46,315 bases of DNA from Accumulibacter sp. (GCF_029255285.1 NZ_JAPUVI010000109.1:1-46315); one strand, 5' to 3'; shown: positions 1 to 11,120, numbered from the stretch's first letter. Notes: a model not told the origin generated them from the letters alone. Numbers and translations: made by a program.

Positions 1-218
1 CGCTCGGCCTGAGCCTGGTGCGCATGCTCGCCGACCAGCTCGACGGACAGCTCGACGTCTCTTCGCCCGGCGGCGCCTGTTTTACCCTGACTTTCACGCC
101 CGACGCCCAGGAGGTGACTTTCATCGGCCCCGACCAGGACAGCCAGGCGCAACCCGCCGCCGCCGACCCGTCGCCCGACCCGCGATGCAAAGAGAACCGA
201 GATCACCTGGTGCCGTAA
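1..218 (+). CDS. Sensor histidine kinase, C-terminal end (5' truncated by window edge)
   Basis: Only the last ~70 codons are present, in the frame that reads from base 3 to the TAA at 216-218. The first residues, LGLSLVRMLADQLDGQLDV, match the last glycine-rich box and final helix of a HATPase_c domain. They are followed by an SSPGGACFTLTF-type strand, the usual end of HisKA_2/PAS kinases. About 38 residues follow the ATPase fold and are Asp/Pro/Ala-rich with no domain that I recognise. The gene converges on the minus-strand signalling operon that ends at 519. The kinase's sensor and partner lie outside the window, so its signal cannot be inferred. Confidence 0.75.
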   Translation, partial: LGLSLVRMLADQLDGQLDVSSPGGACFTLTFTPDAQEVTFIGPDQDSQAQPAAADPSPDPRCKENRDHLVP

Positions 219-490
219 TCTCGCCTCCGCAGCAAGCTGTCCGCCGGCACCGGCGGCGGGCGGCGCGGGCCGATCCGCCTCGATGTCAACGCGCGGCGGT
301 ACGGCGACCATCGCCTCCGCCTGTCGATCAGCGACACCAAGCCGCGGTCCGCCACCACTTTACGGGCTCGAGCGCGCCGAGGCGCTCGCTGACCGGGCAG
401 ATCGACGGCCAGCTCGTCATCAGTGAGGAACGGGGGCGCCTGCATCGCCATCGGTTTCGTCCCGCCACCGGCCACCTCACCTGGCCAGTC
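201..490 (+). pseudogene. Decayed HATPase_c remnant of a histidine kinase
   Basis: This 300-base stretch between the kinase end and the convergent operon has no intact gene, but pieces of a second HATPase domain can be read across three frames. IRLDVNARRYGDHRLRLS plus an SDT (N- to G-box strand) lies in frame 3 at ~270-340. GLERAEAL lies in another frame at ~360-387. LTGQIDGQLVISEERG lies in frame 2 at ~388-435, and GACIAIGFVPP resumes in frame 3. The last shift is explained by one extra G in the GGGGG run near 430. The order of pieces matches the C-terminus of the intact kinase at 8661-11120 (NALKHAFPAGAGG ... LTDQLEGQM). It could be real decay or, for the G run, a sequencing error; several independent breaks favour decay. 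Confidence 0.5.
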
Positions 491-518
491 ACGGCGACGG
501 AAGGCAGGCCTCGGCTTA

Positions 519-3320
519 CTACGCCGCTTCCTCGATCCAGGCCGCTACGGCGGCCAGCAACTCGTCGTACAGCGTGCGCACCAGCGTCAAGCGCGCTGCC
601 GCCTCGCTGCGGCGACCCTGCCCCTGCAAGCCGACGACCGCGACGCTTTCGGCGTGCAGCCGGCCGTGCACCGAAAGCATGGCCTGAAACGCCGGCGCCT
701 CGGCACGACGGGTCTGGCTGGCCGCCACCAGCCATTGCCCGAAGCGGAAATCGCTCGCCTGCAGTCGCGGCGCGTCGGGCAGCGCATCGCGGCAATACGC
801 GTCGAGCGCCCGGAGCAGCGCTCCGTACTCGACGGCCGGATAAAGCAGGGGCAGATCGCCGCCGAGCGGCGGGCAGTTCGCCCACTGGGCTGGCGGTCGC
901 CAGTTGCGCAGCCAGCCGGAAAGTTCGTTCGCCGGTATCGGGCGAGCGATGGCATAGCCCTGTGCCCGCTCGCAACCGAAGCGCAGAAGCATGGCTCCGT
1001 GCTCGACACTCTCCACACCTTCGGCGATCACTTCGAGGCGAAAGGCGCGCGCCATTCCGAGCATCCCTTCGACCGTCGCCAAATTGGCCGGGTCGAGAAG
1101 CAGGTCGCCGACGACGCTGCAGTCGATCTTCAAAGCGACGGTAGACAACCGCCTCAGGTCAGCCAGTGAGCCGTGACCGGTGCCGAAATCGTCGACCGCG
1201 AAGCCGACTCCCAATGCAGCACAGTCGGCGATCACCGCGGCACTATGCGCGACGTTGCCCAGTGCGCCGGCCTCCGGCACCTCGATAGCGATACGTCGGC
1301 CCGCCGCACCGGAACAGGCCGCCAGGCGGTCGGCCAGCCGCGCCACGAAATCGGCCTGCAGCAGGACCGCCGCCGACACGTTGACGCTGACCCGCAGATC
1401 AAGTCCTTGCGCCTGCCAGGTTTCGATCTGCGACAGCACCGTGGCGAACACCCAGTCGCTCAGCTCGACGGCCAGCGGGCAGCCCTCGGTCGCTGGCAGA
1501 AAGGCCGCCGGCATCAGCAGGCCACGCGCCGGGTGCTGCCAGCGGAGCAGTGCCTCGACGCCGAGCACTTCGCCGGTTCGCATGTTGACTTGCGGCTGGT
1601 AATGGAGGACGAGTTCGCCGCCGGCCAAGGCCTGGCGCAAACGCTCGAGGCCTTCATCGTGGCGCAAGGCGCGATCCTTCTCGGCGTCGAACAGGTGGTA
1701 ACGATCGCGTCCCGTCAGTTTCGCCTGGCACATCGCCTGGCTAGCCTGCTGCAGCAACTGATCGGCGCTCGCCGGGTCGTTCTGCGGGTAGCCGGTAAAG
1801 CCGACGCTGGCCGTCAGACACAGCGTGTTGCCATCGATCTGCAGCGGCTGGGCAAGCGTCGCGCGCAGGCGCTCGATCAGCGGCACGGCGCTCGACACCG
1901 TCGGCAGGTCGCCCAGCACGGCGATCAACTCGTCGCCCCCCAGGCGAGCGATGGTGTCTTCGTCGCGCAACTCCTCCCTGAGCCGCGTCGCCAGGCTGGC
2001 CAGTACGCGATCGCCGACATGGTGCCCGTGAGCGTCGTTCACTGCCTTGAAACCGTCGATGTCGATCGAGGCCACGACCAGGCGAAGGTCGCGCCGTCTG
2101 GCGTGTGCCATCGCCCGTTGCAGGCGGTCGGTGAGCAGCAGGCGGTTGGGCAAGGCGGTGACCGCGTCGTAGTAGGCGGCTCGCTCGAGTTGGTCGTGAT
2201 ACTCCTTCTGCCGGGTGATGTCGGAGAACAGCCCAACGTACTGGCGATTGTCGCCGTGGCGCTCGCCGATTGCACTGACGGTGAGCGCCACGGCGTACAT
2301 CTCGCCGTTCTTGCGCCGGTTCCACAACTCGCCCTGCCAATGTCCCTTCTCGCTCAACTCGCGCCACATCGCGGAAAAGACTCCCGCTTCCTGACGATCC
2401 GATCGCAGCAGGCTGGCCGGCCGGCCCAGCACTTCTTCCCGGCTGTAGCCGCTGATCTCGGTGAAGGTCGGATTGACGTCGAGAATGATCGCCGCCGCAT
2501 CGGTGATCATGATCCCCTCGCGCGCGCTCTCGAAGACGCCGGCTATCTGTTGCAGCCTGAGTTCGGTCTTCTTCCGAATGGTCACGTCCTGGGCCAGCAC
2601 GATGAAGCTCGGCGCCCGGCCGGCGGCTTCGGCGACGCGCGAGACGCTCAGCTCGAACCACGAATCGCCATCCGATCCCGGCAGACGATACTGCCGACCC
2701 AACGAAAGACCCTGTTCCGACGCTTCGCGCACGGCGGCGAGACAAACTGCGGCAGCATCCGCCGGCAGCACATCGGAAACCTTGAGCCCCAGATAGCGTT
2801 CCCGTGACACGCCCGACAGATCACCGCGCGGCACGCGATAGTCGACGAAGCGCCCCGCGGCGTCGAGCTCGAAGAACAGGTGCGGCAGGGCATCGAGCAC
2901 GGCGTGGTTGCGCGCCCCGGCCGCGGCCAGGTCGACCACGTTGCGCGAGGCCCGCCACAGATACAGCATTCGGTGGCCGAGCAGCGTCCAGTTCAAGGGC
3001 TTGGGGATGAAATCGGTGGCGCCGCAGTCGTAGGCCCTTTCGATCGACGCGGTGTCGTCCCGACTGGTCAGCATGGCGATCGGCAAACTCTGTCCGAACT
3101 GATCACGCACGGCGCGGCACACCTCGAAGCCGTCGGCACCGGGCATCGCCACGTCGAGAATGGCCATGTCGAAACGCGTTTCCTGCAACATCCGCAAGGC
3201 ATCGATTCCGTCACCGGCGCTGAACACCGTGAAGCCGGACTTCTCCAAAGCGGCCCGGGCCAGCAACTGTGTAGTCAGGTCGTCGTCCGCGACGAGGACG
3301 CGGATCTCCTGCTTGCTCAT
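519..3320 (-). CDS. Response regulator with PAS-PAS-GGDEF-EAL and C-terminal CZB-like domain
   Basis: This 933-residue cytoplasmic protein is predicted to turn over cyclic di-GMP under phosphorelay control. Domains in order are REC (1-~120, phospho-acceptor Asp56 in AILDVAMPG), PAS (~140-250), PAS (~258-370), GGDEF (~385-545), EAL (~560-805) and a CZB-like helical domain (~818-930). The GGDEF motif reads GGDEL (461-465), with an I-site RDED five residues before it. The EAL domain keeps EALLRW, VNVS, IEVPE, DDFGTG, LKID and AEGVES, so phosphodiesterase activity is likely. The CZB-like tail keeps HxxxH (His885, His889) but has Tyr832 and Phe858 where the other zinc ligands should be. The start at 3320 is chosen because it has GGAG upstream and forms an ATGA overlap with the hybrid kinase stop. 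An in-frame ATG at 3338 lies inside the upstream gene and is less likely. Confidence 0.9.
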   Translation of the reverse strand: MSKQEIRVLVADDDLTTQLLARAALEKSGFTVFSAGDGIDALRMLQETRFDMAILDVAMPGADGFEVCRAVRDQFGQSLPIAMLTSRDDTASIERAYDCGATDFIPKPLNWTLLGHRMLYLWRASRNVVDLAAAGARNHAVLDALPHLFFELDAAGRFVDYRVPRGDLSGVSRERYLGLKVSDVLPADAAAVCLAAVREASEQGLSLGRQYRLPGSDGDSWFELSVSRVAEAAGRAPSFIVLAQDVTIRKKTELRLQQIAGVFESAREGIMITDAAAIILDVNPTFTEISGYSREEVLGRPASLLRSDRQEAGVFSAMWRELSEKGHWQGELWNRRKNGEMYAVALTVSAIGERHGDNRQYVGLFSDITRQKEYHDQLERAAYYDAVTALPNRLLLTDRLQRAMAHARRRDLRLVVASIDIDGFKAVNDAHGHHVGDRVLASLATRLREELRDEDTIARLGGDELIAVLGDLPTVSSAVPLIERLRATLAQPLQIDGNTLCLTASVGFTGYPQNDPASADQLLQQASQAMCQAKLTGRDRYHLFDAEKDRALRHDEGLERLRQALAGGELVLHYQPQVNMRTGEVLGVEALLRWQHPARGLLMPAAFLPATEGCPLAVELSDWVFATVLSQIETWQAQGLDLRVSVNVSAAVLLQADFVARLADRLAACSGAAGRRIAIEVPEAGALGNVAHSAAVIADCAALGVGFAVDDFGTGHGSLADLRRLSTVALKIDCSVVGDLLLDPANLATVEGMLGMARAFRLEVIAEGVESVEHGAMLLRFGCERAQGYAIARPIPANELSGWLRNWRPPAQWANCPPLGGDLPLLYPAVEYGALLRALDAYCRDALPDAPRLQASDFRFGQWLVAASQTRRAEAPAFQAMLSVHGRLHAESVAVVGLQGQGRRSEAAARLTLVRTLYDELLAAVAAWIEEAA

Positions 3321-6181
3321 ACGTGCTCCTTTACCCATTGTCGTAGTGCCGCCGCGGCCTGCGCGTGGGCGACGTCGATTTCGGCCAGCAAGGCGGGCGC
3401 GTCGGACAGCCTCGCCTCGCGGCCGCAGGCCTCGAGAAGCTGCAACAAGCCCTGCAGCCGCCGGGCGCCGACATTGCCGGCACTCGACTTGAACGCGTGC
3501 GCATCGAAGGCGAGCGCCGAAGCATCGCCGGCGGCCAGGGTCCGATGCAGCTGCGGTAGCTTCTCCGCCGAAGTGTCCAGAAAAATGCCGATAACCTGAT
3601 TGACAAGCCGCAGCCCGCCACCATCGATGGCGCGAATCTGTCGCAGGACGTCGTCGGCCAGAACGGCCGTCTCATCGTCGCCGGCGGTGGCTGCCGGCAT
3701 GACGGCGCCCGCCGGCGTCGTAGCCTTCGGCGGTGCCTCGGCCGCCGACGGCGTCTCGACGACGGCCGCGGTCGCTGACGGCGTCGAAGTGGTGGTGACC
3801 AGCGGCGGCGCGGGAACGGCGGCGCTCGCCGACTCGTCGGATGTCGCCGACGGCGGCAACCAGCGAGCGAGCATCGTGGCCAGCTGGCCGAAGCTCACCG
3901 GCTTGGACAGGTAGTCGTCCATGCCCGCATCGAGGCAGCGGTGCCGATCGCCAGCCATCGCATTGGCGGTCAGGGCGATGATCGGCAGGCGAACCGCACG
4001 GCCTTGCTGGCGCTGGCGGATGACGGCCGTCGCCTGGTAGCCGTCCAGCACCGGCATCTGGCAATCCATCAGAACCATATCGAAGTTGCCGTTCGCCACG
4101 CGATCGACGGCATCCTTTCCATTGACCGAAAGTTCGGCCTGCACGCCGAGCCGGGTCAGCATGATGAGCAGCAATTCCTGACTGTCGGGGTTGTCCTCGA
4201 CCAGCAGGACGCGGCCACGCAGCCCAGGCGCGGCGACATTCGGAGCGACAGCGGGGAGCGCCGGCGTTTTTGTTGGACTGGACGGCGGCAAGTTCTCGTC
4301 CGGGGTCAGCGCGCCGCGCATCGCCATCAGCAGGTGGCGGGTGAGAAACGGTTTGTACAGTCGGCGTGTGACGCCGTTCTCGGCGAGTTGCGCGGCGTTC
4401 GCCGGACGCGACGACGGGGTCAGCAGAATGCTGCGCGTGTCGCTCAGCGCCGGCTGTCCCTTGATCCGCCGAGCGCAGCGCAAGCCGTCCATGTCCATCA
4501 ACGACGCGTCGACCAGGAGCAGGGCATACGGATCGGCGGTCGCCACCGCCCGTTTCATGATGTCGAGAGCGTCATTCCCGCTCTCAGTGCAAGTCGTCCG
4601 CAGGCCCCATTTTTCAAGTTGGCGCTGCAGGATCTCGCGCGTCGCGCGGTGGTCACCCGCGATCAGGACGCGCTTGCCAGCCAGATCATCGACCACCAGG
4701 AGCGGCGGCCGCAGATCCCGGGCTTTCGGCAGGCTCAGTTCGACGCGGAAGCACGAGCCCTGGCCCGGCCGGCTCTCCAGATGGAGGCTGCCGTTCATCA
4801 GGTCAACCAGGCGCCGGCAGATGGCCAGGCCGAGCCCGGTGCCGCCGTAGCGTCGGGTGGTCGAACCATCGGCCTGGGCGAAATGCTCGAACACCTTGGT
4901 CTGCGCGGCGACCGGAATGCCGATGCCCGTGTCTTCGACGGCGAAGCAGAATCTGACCTGACTGTCGCTGCCACCCAGAACCTTGGCGCGCACGACGATC
5001 TCCCCGCGCTCGGTAAATTTGACCGCGTTGCCGATCAGGTTGGCGGCCACTTGCCGCAGGTGTTGCGGATCACCGTTCAAGGGCAGCGGGTAGTCGCAAT
5101 CCGCCAGGTCGACGAGCAGCTCCAGGTTCTTGGCCGAGGCCGGTTGAGCGAACATCGCGGCGGTCGTCTCGATCAGTTCGCAGAAGTCGAAATCGGTGGC
5201 TTCCAGCTCGATCCGCCCGGCCTCGATGCGGCTGAAGTCGAGGATGTCGTTGATGATGGTCAGCAGGTGCTGACCGGAGCGCTGCACGGCTTCGGCGAAA
5301 CGGCGCTGCTCGGCGTCGAGGCGGCTGGCCAGCAGCAACTCGGTCATGCCGAGCACGCCGTTCATCGGGGTCCGGATCTCGTGGCTCATGGTGGCCAGGA
5401 ACTCGCTCTTGGCCTGGCTCGCCGCTTCGGCGGCCAGTCTCGCGCGGCGCTCGCCTTCGGTCATTTCGCCGAGCGAGAGTGCCATGGCGTTCATCGTCGT
5501 CGCCAGTTCGCCCAGTTCGTCGCCTCGCCGAATGTCCAGACGGGTGTCGAAACGACCGCCTCGGATCGCCCGCGCGGCCTCGACCATCTGCCGCAGCGGC
5601 GAGGAGAACGAACGCGCCAGGACGAAAGCCATCGCCGCCGCCGGCAAGAGGATGAACAGCGTCGCCCCGACGCTGGCGAGCAAAGCGTGCTTGGCAAGTT
5701 CGTCAAGCGCGACGAGCGAGAACTCCATGTGGGCATAGCCGACGCGCCTGCCGTCGGCCAGGATCACCGGCGCCAGCACGTGCATGTGGTCGCGATCGAC
5801 GGCGGCGAATGCCCTCTCGGTGCTCTCCGCCGCGAGCAGCCAGTCGGCACGGAGGAAGGGTTGACCGCTGGCCCGGTTGTCTGCCGTGTGATCGGCGAAA
5901 ATCCGCCCCCGCCTGTCGAGCGCCTGCGCCGCAATCAGGTCGGCGTCGCCCCGCTTGGCATCCAGTTGACGGGACATCGCGTCGATGTCGTGCTCGACCA
6001 TCGCGTCGTCCAGGCTGCGCGCCAGGCTGAGGGTCAGCGCCTCGGCCTTGCTCTGGAACTGCTGTCGCGACTGCCGGGATTGTTCGACGAATCCGAAAAC
6101 GCCCAGGCTGGCCGAGGCAACGACGACCACCGCCATCGAATAGCCGATCAGCTGTGCGCGGATCGACAAGCTCCTGCGCAT
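3317..6181 (-). CDS. BarA-like hybrid sensor histidine kinase (HAMP-HisKA-HATPase-REC-REC-HPt)
   Basis: A 954-residue membrane phosphorelay kinase. A transmembrane segment at ~10-30, a periplasmic sensor of ~135 residues and a second segment at ~166-190 are followed by HAMP (~190-245). HisKA has His267 in [10 protein letters not shown]. HATPase_c runs ~365-485, with DTGIGIP and GGTGLGLAI. Receiver 1 (~503-625) keeps Asp558, Thr and Lys but has AGD where an acidic pair is usual, so it may be weakened. Receiver 2 (~656-775) is canonical, with Asp706 in LMDCQMP. A ~65-residue Ala/Pro/Thr-rich linker leads to an HPt domain with His895 in [13 protein letters not shown]. It lies 8 bases after the upstream regulator's stop and overlaps the downstream GGDEF-EAL regulator by 4 bases. 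That makes the downstream regulator the obvious phosphoryl target, though this is inference. The sensor ligand is unknown. Confidence 0.93.
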   Translation of the reverse strand: MRRSLSIRAQLIGYSMAVVVVASASLGVFGFVEQSRQSRQQFQSKAEALTLSLARSLDDAMVEHDIDAMSRQLDAKRGDADLIAAQALDRRGRIFADHTADNRASGQPFLRADWLLAAESTERAFAAVDRDHMHVLAPVILADGRRVGYAHMEFSLVALDELAKHALLASVGATLFILLPAAAMAFVLARSFSSPLRQMVEAARAIRGGRFDTRLDIRRGDELGELATTMNAMALSLGEMTEGERRARLAAEAASQAKSEFLATMSHEIRTPMNGVLGMTELLLASRLDAEQRRFAEAVQRSGQHLLTIINDILDFSRIEAGRIELEATDFDFCELIETTAAMFAQPASAKNLELLVDLADCDYPLPLNGDPQHLRQVAANLIGNAVKFTERGEIVVRAKVLGGSDSQVRFCFAVEDTGIGIPVAAQTKVFEHFAQADGSTTRRYGGTGLGLAICRRLVDLMNGSLHLESRPGQGSCFRVELSLPKARDLRPPLLVVDDLAGKRVLIAGDHRATREILQRQLEKWGLRTTCTESGNDALDIMKRAVATADPYALLLVDASLMDMDGLRCARRIKGQPALSDTRSILLTPSSRPANAAQLAENGVTRRLYKPFLTRHLLMAMRGALTPDENLPPSSPTKTPALPAVAPNVAAPGLRGRVLLVEDNPDSQELLLIMLTRLGVQAELSVNGKDAVDRVANGNFDMVLMDCQMPVLDGYQATAVIRQRQQGRAVRLPIIALTANAMAGDRHRCLDAGMDDYLSKPVSFGQLATMLARWLPPSATSDESASAAVPAPPLVTTTSTPSATAAVVETPSAAEAPPKATTPAGAVMPAATAGDDETAVLADDVLRQIRAIDGGGLRLVNQVIGIFLDTSAEKLPQLHRTLAAGDASALAFDAHAFKSSAGNVGARRLQGLLQLLEACGREARLSDAPALLAEIDVAHAQAAAALRQWVKEHV

Positions 6182-6189
6182 CGTCCGCC

Positions 6190-8664
6190 CTACTGGGTGT
6201 CGCCAGCGCCGCCTGACGACGCCGAGCCGGCAAACAACTGGTCGAGCACCTCTGGGGCGATCGGCCGATAGAGTCGATAGCCCTGCAGGAACAAGTCGCC
6301 GAGGTCGAGCAGGAAGCGCTGCTGGCTCTCGGTTTCCACTCCCTCGGCGACGATGTCGAGTCCCAGCTCGCGAGCCAGCGAAAAGATGGCGCGCACGATC
6401 GCTTCGCCCTGGGAATCGCCGGGAATGCCGGCCAGAAAACTGCGATCGATCTTCAGGCGGTTCAGGCGCAGGCGCTTGAGATAGGCGAGACTGGAGTAGC
6501 CGGTGCCGAAGTCGTCGACGGTGACCTGGACGCCCATCGACACCAGGCCATCGATCATTTTTACCGAGTGATCGAAGTTGCTCATCAGCCAGCTCTCGGT
6601 GAGCTCCAGCTCCAGAGCTTCGGGCTCGAGCTGGGCGACAGCCAGCGCGTCTACGATCGAACTCAGGAAATCCGGGGCGCGGATCTGCCGCGCAGAGATG
6701 TTGACCGCCATGCGCAGCCGCGGCATCGACCCGGCGCGCCAGAGGCGCGCCTGGGCGCAGGCGGTCTTCAGCACCCAGGCACCGATCGGCAGGATGAGCC
6801 CGGACTTTTCGGCGAGCGGTATGAAATCGCCCGGCGGCAGCAGTCCCTGCTGCGGATGCTGCCAGCGCACGAGCGCCTCGACCGAGTCGATGCGTCCGCG
6901 GTGCACCACCGGCTGATAGTGCAGGCGCAACTCGCCGTGATCGACGGCGAGCCGCAACTGGCTTTCCAGGCGCGTCTGTTGCAGCAGCGCGGGAGCACTT
7001 TCGCGACCGGCGAAGCAGACCTGATTCTTGCCCATTTCCTTGGCCTGGTACATGGCGTTGTCGGCGCTGACCACGAGGTTGGCGACTTGCGTGCCATCGC
7101 GCGGGAAAACGGCGACGCCGATGCTGCCGGTGACGCGGCTCTCCTCGCCAGCGAACTCGACCGGTTTCGAGAGTTCCTCCAGAATGTTGGTGGCCACGCG
7201 CGCCAGGCTTTCGTCGCTGCTCGCCGACGGCGTGACGACGACGAACTCGTCACCTCCCCAGCGGGCGACGATGTCGCTATCGCGTACACAGGCGCGCAGG
7301 CGTTTGGCGGTGACGACCAACATGTGGTCGCCGCCCTTGTGGCCGAGTGTGTCGTTGATCGCCTTGAAGCCGTCGAGGTCGATGAACAGCAGTCCCAGCG
7401 AATCGTCGCGCCGCCGGGCCAGGGCCAGCGCGTGACCGGCCATGTCGATCAGGTGCGCACGGTTGGCCAGGCCGGTCAGCAGATCCTGGCGCGCCATCTG
7501 GGCCAGCCGCTGTTCGGCACTCTTGCGGGCACCGATGTCCTGCGTCTGGACGATGCAGTAGAGCGGCGAGCCGTCGGGTTCGCGCACCAGCGAAACGCTG
7601 AGCAGCGTCCACACCGGAGCGCCATCGCGACGCAGAAAGCGTTTTTCCATCTGAAACGCCGGAATTTCGTCGTTCACCAGCGCGCGCAGGGCACCGAGTT
7701 CGGCATCGAGGTCCTCCGGCTGACTCAAGCGCCAGAGGTTGATCCCCGCCAGTTCCGATTCGCCATAACCGAGAAGCTGGGCGACCGAGCGGTTGTTCTG
7801 AAGCACCCGTCCGTCCATCGCGACCAAAGCGATGCCCACCGCGGCATGATCGAAGGCGCTGTGGAAGCGCTCCTCGCTTTCGCGCAGCGCGCGCTCGGCC
7901 TCGCGCCGCCGGCTGATGTCGCGGAAGACGAGCACCGCGCCGAGCAACTGGTTCTCGTCGTCGACGATAGGCGCCGCGCCTTCATCGACCGGCACTTCAC
8001 CACCGGTACGCGCGACCAGCAGCGAAGTATCGCGACTCTGCACCAGTTCCCTGGCCACCAGCGCGGCAACGAGCGGGTTGTCGACCGGCTGCCGGCTGGT
8101 TTCGTCCACCGTGCACACGACTTCGGACACCGGCCGGCCGCAGGCATGCTCGTGCGGCCATCCGGTCAGACGTTCGGCGACCGGATTGAGAAAACGCACC
8201 ACCCCCTCCGGGTCGGTGGCCACGACACCGTCGCTGATGCAGTGCAAGGTCTTGGCAAACCACTGTTCGCTGCGCCGCAACTGGGTTTCCATCTGCGCCT
8301 TGACGAGCGCCACTTCGATCGTCGCGCGCACCTCGTCAGGCCGAAACGGCTTGATCAGATAACCGTAGGCACCGGCCGCGCGGGCCCGCCGCACCGTGGA
8401 CTCGTCGCTGTTCGCACTGAGAAACACCACTGGCACACGACGCGTCTCCTGCAGCATTTCGGCCGTTGCGATGCCATCGAACGGCCCCTTGATCATGATG
8501 TCCATCATCACCAGGTCCGGTTCGCTGGCTTCCGCCCGCTCGAGCGCCTGGGCACCGCTGACCGCTGTCGCCACCACATCGTAACCGAAAGCCTCCAGGT
8601 GATAGCGCAAGTCCATCGCGATCACCGCTTCGTCTTCCACAATCATGATCCGCTTAGCCGTCAT
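6190..8664 (-). CDS. Response regulator REC-PAS-PAS-GGDEF-EAL
   Basis: An 824-residue cytoplasmic regulator with both cyclic-di-GMP synthesis and degradation domains. REC (1-~120) has Asp55 in [13 protein letters not shown], a form typical of receivers paired with HisKA_2 kinases. PAS domains lie at ~137-255 and ~262-385. GGDEF (~392-550) has an intact GGDEF (470-474) and an I-site RDSD (461-464). EAL (~570-815) keeps [28 protein letters not shown] and AEGVET. No catalytic residue looks lost, so either activity is possible; which dominates cannot be read from sequence. The start has AGGAG upstream, and ATGA couples it to the stop of the kinase at 8661. I infer that this kinase is its cognate partner. 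Confidence 0.93.
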   Translation of the reverse strand: MTAKRIMIVEDEAVIAMDLRYHLEAFGYDVVATAVSGAQALERAEASEPDLVMMDIMIKGPFDGIATAEMLQETRRVPVVFLSANSDESTVRRARAAGAYGYLIKPFRPDEVRATIEVALVKAQMETQLRRSEQWFAKTLHCISDGVVATDPEGVVRFLNPVAERLTGWPHEHACGRPVSEVVCTVDETSRQPVDNPLVAALVARELVQSRDTSLLVARTGGEVPVDEGAAPIVDDENQLLGAVLVFRDISRRREAERALRESEERFHSAFDHAAVGIALVAMDGRVLQNNRSVAQLLGYGESELAGINLWRLSQPEDLDAELGALRALVNDEIPAFQMEKRFLRRDGAPVWTLLSVSLVREPDGSPLYCIVQTQDIGARKSAEQRLAQMARQDLLTGLANRAHLIDMAGHALALARRRDDSLGLLFIDLDGFKAINDTLGHKGGDHMLVVTAKRLRACVRDSDIVARWGGDEFVVVTPSASSDESLARVATNILEELSKPVEFAGEESRVTGSIGVAVFPRDGTQVANLVVSADNAMYQAKEMGKNQVCFAGRESAPALLQQTRLESQLRLAVDHGELRLHYQPVVHRGRIDSVEALVRWQHPQQGLLPPGDFIPLAEKSGLILPIGAWVLKTACAQARLWRAGSMPRLRMAVNISARQIRAPDFLSSIVDALAVAQLEPEALELELTESWLMSNFDHSVKMIDGLVSMGVQVTVDDFGTGYSSLAYLKRLRLNRLKIDRSFLAGIPGDSQGEAIVRAIFSLARELGLDIVAEGVETESQQRFLLDLGDLFLQGYRLYRPIAPEVLDQLFAGSASSGGAGDTQ

Positions 8665-11120
8665 GGCTGATCACTCCTAGCTTGGCTTGCTTCACGAAAA
8701 CGCAGGCGATAGCGCGTACCGCCGGCACCTTCCAGGCTCATTTGACCTTCCAGTTGATCGGTCAGCGAGACGACCAGGCGCAAACCCAGTGACGAACTCC
8801 GCCGGAAGTCGAAGTCCTCGGCAATTCCGATCCCGTTGTCGGACACTTCGAGCGTCAGCATGCCATCCGCATCGGCCGAGAAGCGGGTCACGACGGTGCC
8901 GCCGGCACCGGCCGGGAAGGCATGCTTGAGCGCGTTGGTCACCAGTTCGTTGACCAGCAGACCGCAGGGCACCGCGGTGTCGATCGAAACCCGGGTGTCG
9001 TCGGCCTCGACACGCAGCGTGATGCCGCGCCGACTGGCCATCACCGCCTGATCGAGGCTGTCCATCAGACTGCGCAGGTAGCTGCCGAGCGCGATGCGCG
9101 CCAGGTCGCCGGAACGATACAACTGCTCATGCACCAGCGCCATGGCCTTGACCCGTGCGACGCTGTCGGCCAGCACTTCGCTCAAGCGAGGATCATCGAT
9201 GCCACGGCCTTGGAGGCTGAGCAGACTGGCGACCACCTGCAGGTTGTTCTTGACGCGATGATAAATCTCTTTGAGCAGTACCTCGCGATCATGCAGCGCG
9301 CTTTGCACGCGTTCTTCGGCGTGCTTCTCGGCGGTCACGTCACGCAGCAGAGACATGACGCCGACGACTTCGCCGGCGGCATCGGTGAGCGGGGTATTGA
9401 ACCATTCGCAGAAAATGGTTTTGCCACCCTTGGTCAGGTTCTCGTTGGTGATGTGCGCGCCACCACGGTTGTCCCGCAACTGTGCCAACACCGGTTCGAC
9501 AACCGGCATCGCTCGCGGCGGCACGATGAGGTCGACCTGGCGACCGAGCGCTTCGTCACGCGTATAGCCGAAGATACCGGCCGCCGCCGGATTCCATTCG
9601 ACGATACGGAAGTCGGCGTCCCACTCGATCACTCCCAGCATCGATTGCTGCAGGTGCAGGGAAAGTTTGCGCTCGGTGGCACGAAGATGCTGCCATACGA
9701 CGCGGCTCTCGGTAATGTCGCGGCCGAAGGCGATGCTGCAGGATTCGGCACCGAACGTCGCGGTAGCGCCGGCAAGAGTCCAGGCAATGCAGCGCTGACG
9801 TCCATCTCGGCAAACCATGGTGCTTTCGCATTCGTTGCCGCCAAGCTCCGCATCCGGCCTTGCCCCCCCTGCAGGAAGCAGCGCCGGCAGCCCTTGGACA
9901 GCGGCGCGCAAGTGCTCGTAGGGCTGCCCGATGACGTCCTTTCCCGTCAGGCCGCTAAGCCGCCGCGCCTCGCCGTTGAACACCTGCACGCGACCGGCGC
10001 GATCGACGCCGACGACGACCACTCCGGCACTGTCGCTGATGGCCCGCCAGAACAGTCGGCTGCGCTGCTGGTGCCGCGCACGGCCGTGATTGAGCCAGAT
10101 CAGCAAGAGGCTGAAAAGTGCCAGCGTGGCGAAAGCCAGCCCGGCGTGCCACATTTCGCTGCGCCATCCGGCCAGAACCTCGCTACGCAGTGCGGTGACT
10201 TCCAGGACCAGGCGTGGCGTGTAGTCGACGCCGTCGCCGGACAGTGTCTTGGCCGCGCTGATCCATTCCTGCCCATCGCTGACGGTGAAGCCGTGGTCAT
10301 TGGAATAGCGGCCGCCACCAGCGAGATGACGCGACAACGGCGTGTCGGACTGGAGAAGGGTACGGCCGGCGTACCTTTCGGACCCAGGCAGCCGCAGCAC
10401 GACGTCGCCACTCTCGTGAAACAGTCCCACCGTCATGGTTGGCGTTGCGAGCAGCGAACCCAAAGCGGAAGCGAAATGATCGACCGTCAGAGCCAGCGTC
10501 AGCGTCACCGCGGGCAGTTCGGTACGCGGCGCGAAATGCCGGCTGAGCATGATGACCGACCGGCCTGATGTCTCGGCCATCGGTCGCGAGACATAGAGTA
10601 CGCCTTCGCGGGTCGTCGAGCTCAGGTGCTCGTCGAACGCCGCCGGACTCGCCAGCCCGGCGAGGTAACCCGAATCCAGAAGGACGCGACCGTCGCTGGT
10701 GTGCATCGCATAGCCGCGCGCCTGTTCGAGCAACGGAAGATCGTCGCGCAACAGGCGGTCGACGGCGCGGATGCCCTGTCCGCGATCCCCATAAACTTGG
10801 TAAGCAGCGAGCAGCAAGCGCCCGGTTTGCCGCAGCGACGCGCCGACGCTCTGGTCCACGGCATCGAGCCCGATGCGCGACCGGGCGAGCACGCTTCCGA
10901 TCTCGTCCGTGTGGCGCTGCCAGGCGAACCAGCCAAAGGCTCCCGCCAGCCCGACGACGACCAGCAGGGAAGCGAGCAGGCTGCACCAAAGTACCCTGTC
11001 CCTTCGGAGACGACCGACCACACCCGGCAGCCAGCGGGTATCGCCGCGCCCGGCGAGCGGGCGCTTCCCCTCGCAGCGGTCGACCGCGCTCTCCGCGAGG
11101 GTGTTGTCTGACGGCTGCAT
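8661..11120 (-). CDS. Membrane sensor histidine kinase, HisKA_2 type, with two PAS domains
   Basis: An 819-residue kinase, first gene of the signalling operon. A transmembrane helix at ~43-66, a ~260-residue periplasmic domain (Cache-like by length and position) and a second helix at ~326-346 precede PAS domains at ~355-475 and ~485-600. The phospho-acceptor is His621 in EIYHRVKNNLQ, the HisKA_2 box. The HATPase has NELVTNALKHAFPAG, SDNGIGI and LGLRLV. I chose the ATG at 11120, with GGAG eight bases upstream. The frame is open to 11210, but the extra 30 residues are Arg/Pro-rich and look non-coding. Its TGA overlaps the next gene's ATG, so kinase and regulator are translationally coupled. Confidence 0.9.
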   Translation of the reverse strand: MQPSDNTLAESAVDRCEGKRPLAGRGDTRWLPGVVGRLRRDRVLWCSLLASLLVVVGLAGAFGWFAWQRHTDEIGSVLARSRIGLDAVDQSVGASLRQTGRLLLAAYQVYGDRGQGIRAVDRLLRDDLPLLEQARGYAMHTSDGRVLLDSGYLAGLASPAAFDEHLSSTTREGVLYVSRPMAETSGRSVIMLSRHFAPRTELPAVTLTLALTVDHFASALGSLLATPTMTVGLFHESGDVVLRLPGSERYAGRTLLQSDTPLSRHLAGGGRYSNDHGFTVSDGQEWISAAKTLSGDGVDYTPRLVLEVTALRSEVLAGWRSEMWHAGLAFATLALFSLLLIWLNHGRARHQQRSRLFWRAISDSAGVVVVGVDRAGRVQVFNGEARRLSGLTGKDVIGQPYEHLRAAVQGLPALLPAGGARPDAELGGNECESTMVCRDGRQRCIAWTLAGATATFGAESCSIAFGRDITESRVVWQHLRATERKLSLHLQQSMLGVIEWDADFRIVEWNPAAAGIFGYTRDEALGRQVDLIVPPRAMPVVEPVLAQLRDNRGGAHITNENLTKGGKTIFCEWFNTPLTDAAGEVVGVMSLLRDVTAEKHAEERVQSALHDREVLLKEIYHRVKNNLQVVASLLSLQGRGIDDPRLSEVLADSVARVKAMALVHEQLYRSGDLARIALGSYLRSLMDSLDQAVMASRRGITLRVEADDTRVSIDTAVPCGLLVNELVTNALKHAFPAGAGGTVVTRFSADADGMLTLEVSDNGIGIAEDFDFRRSSSLGLRLVVSLTDQLEGQMSLEGAGGTRYRLRFREASQARSDQP

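Noticed and set aside
3941-6271. Long open frame of ~776 codons on the plus strand opposite the hybrid kinase
   Set aside because: It is antisense to a gene with clear domains, lacks a Shine-Dalgarno and recognisable motifs, and is expected from the high GC of third codon positions. The same holds for long plus-strand frames at 1173-2807, 6568-8670, 8922-10568 and 11752-13860.
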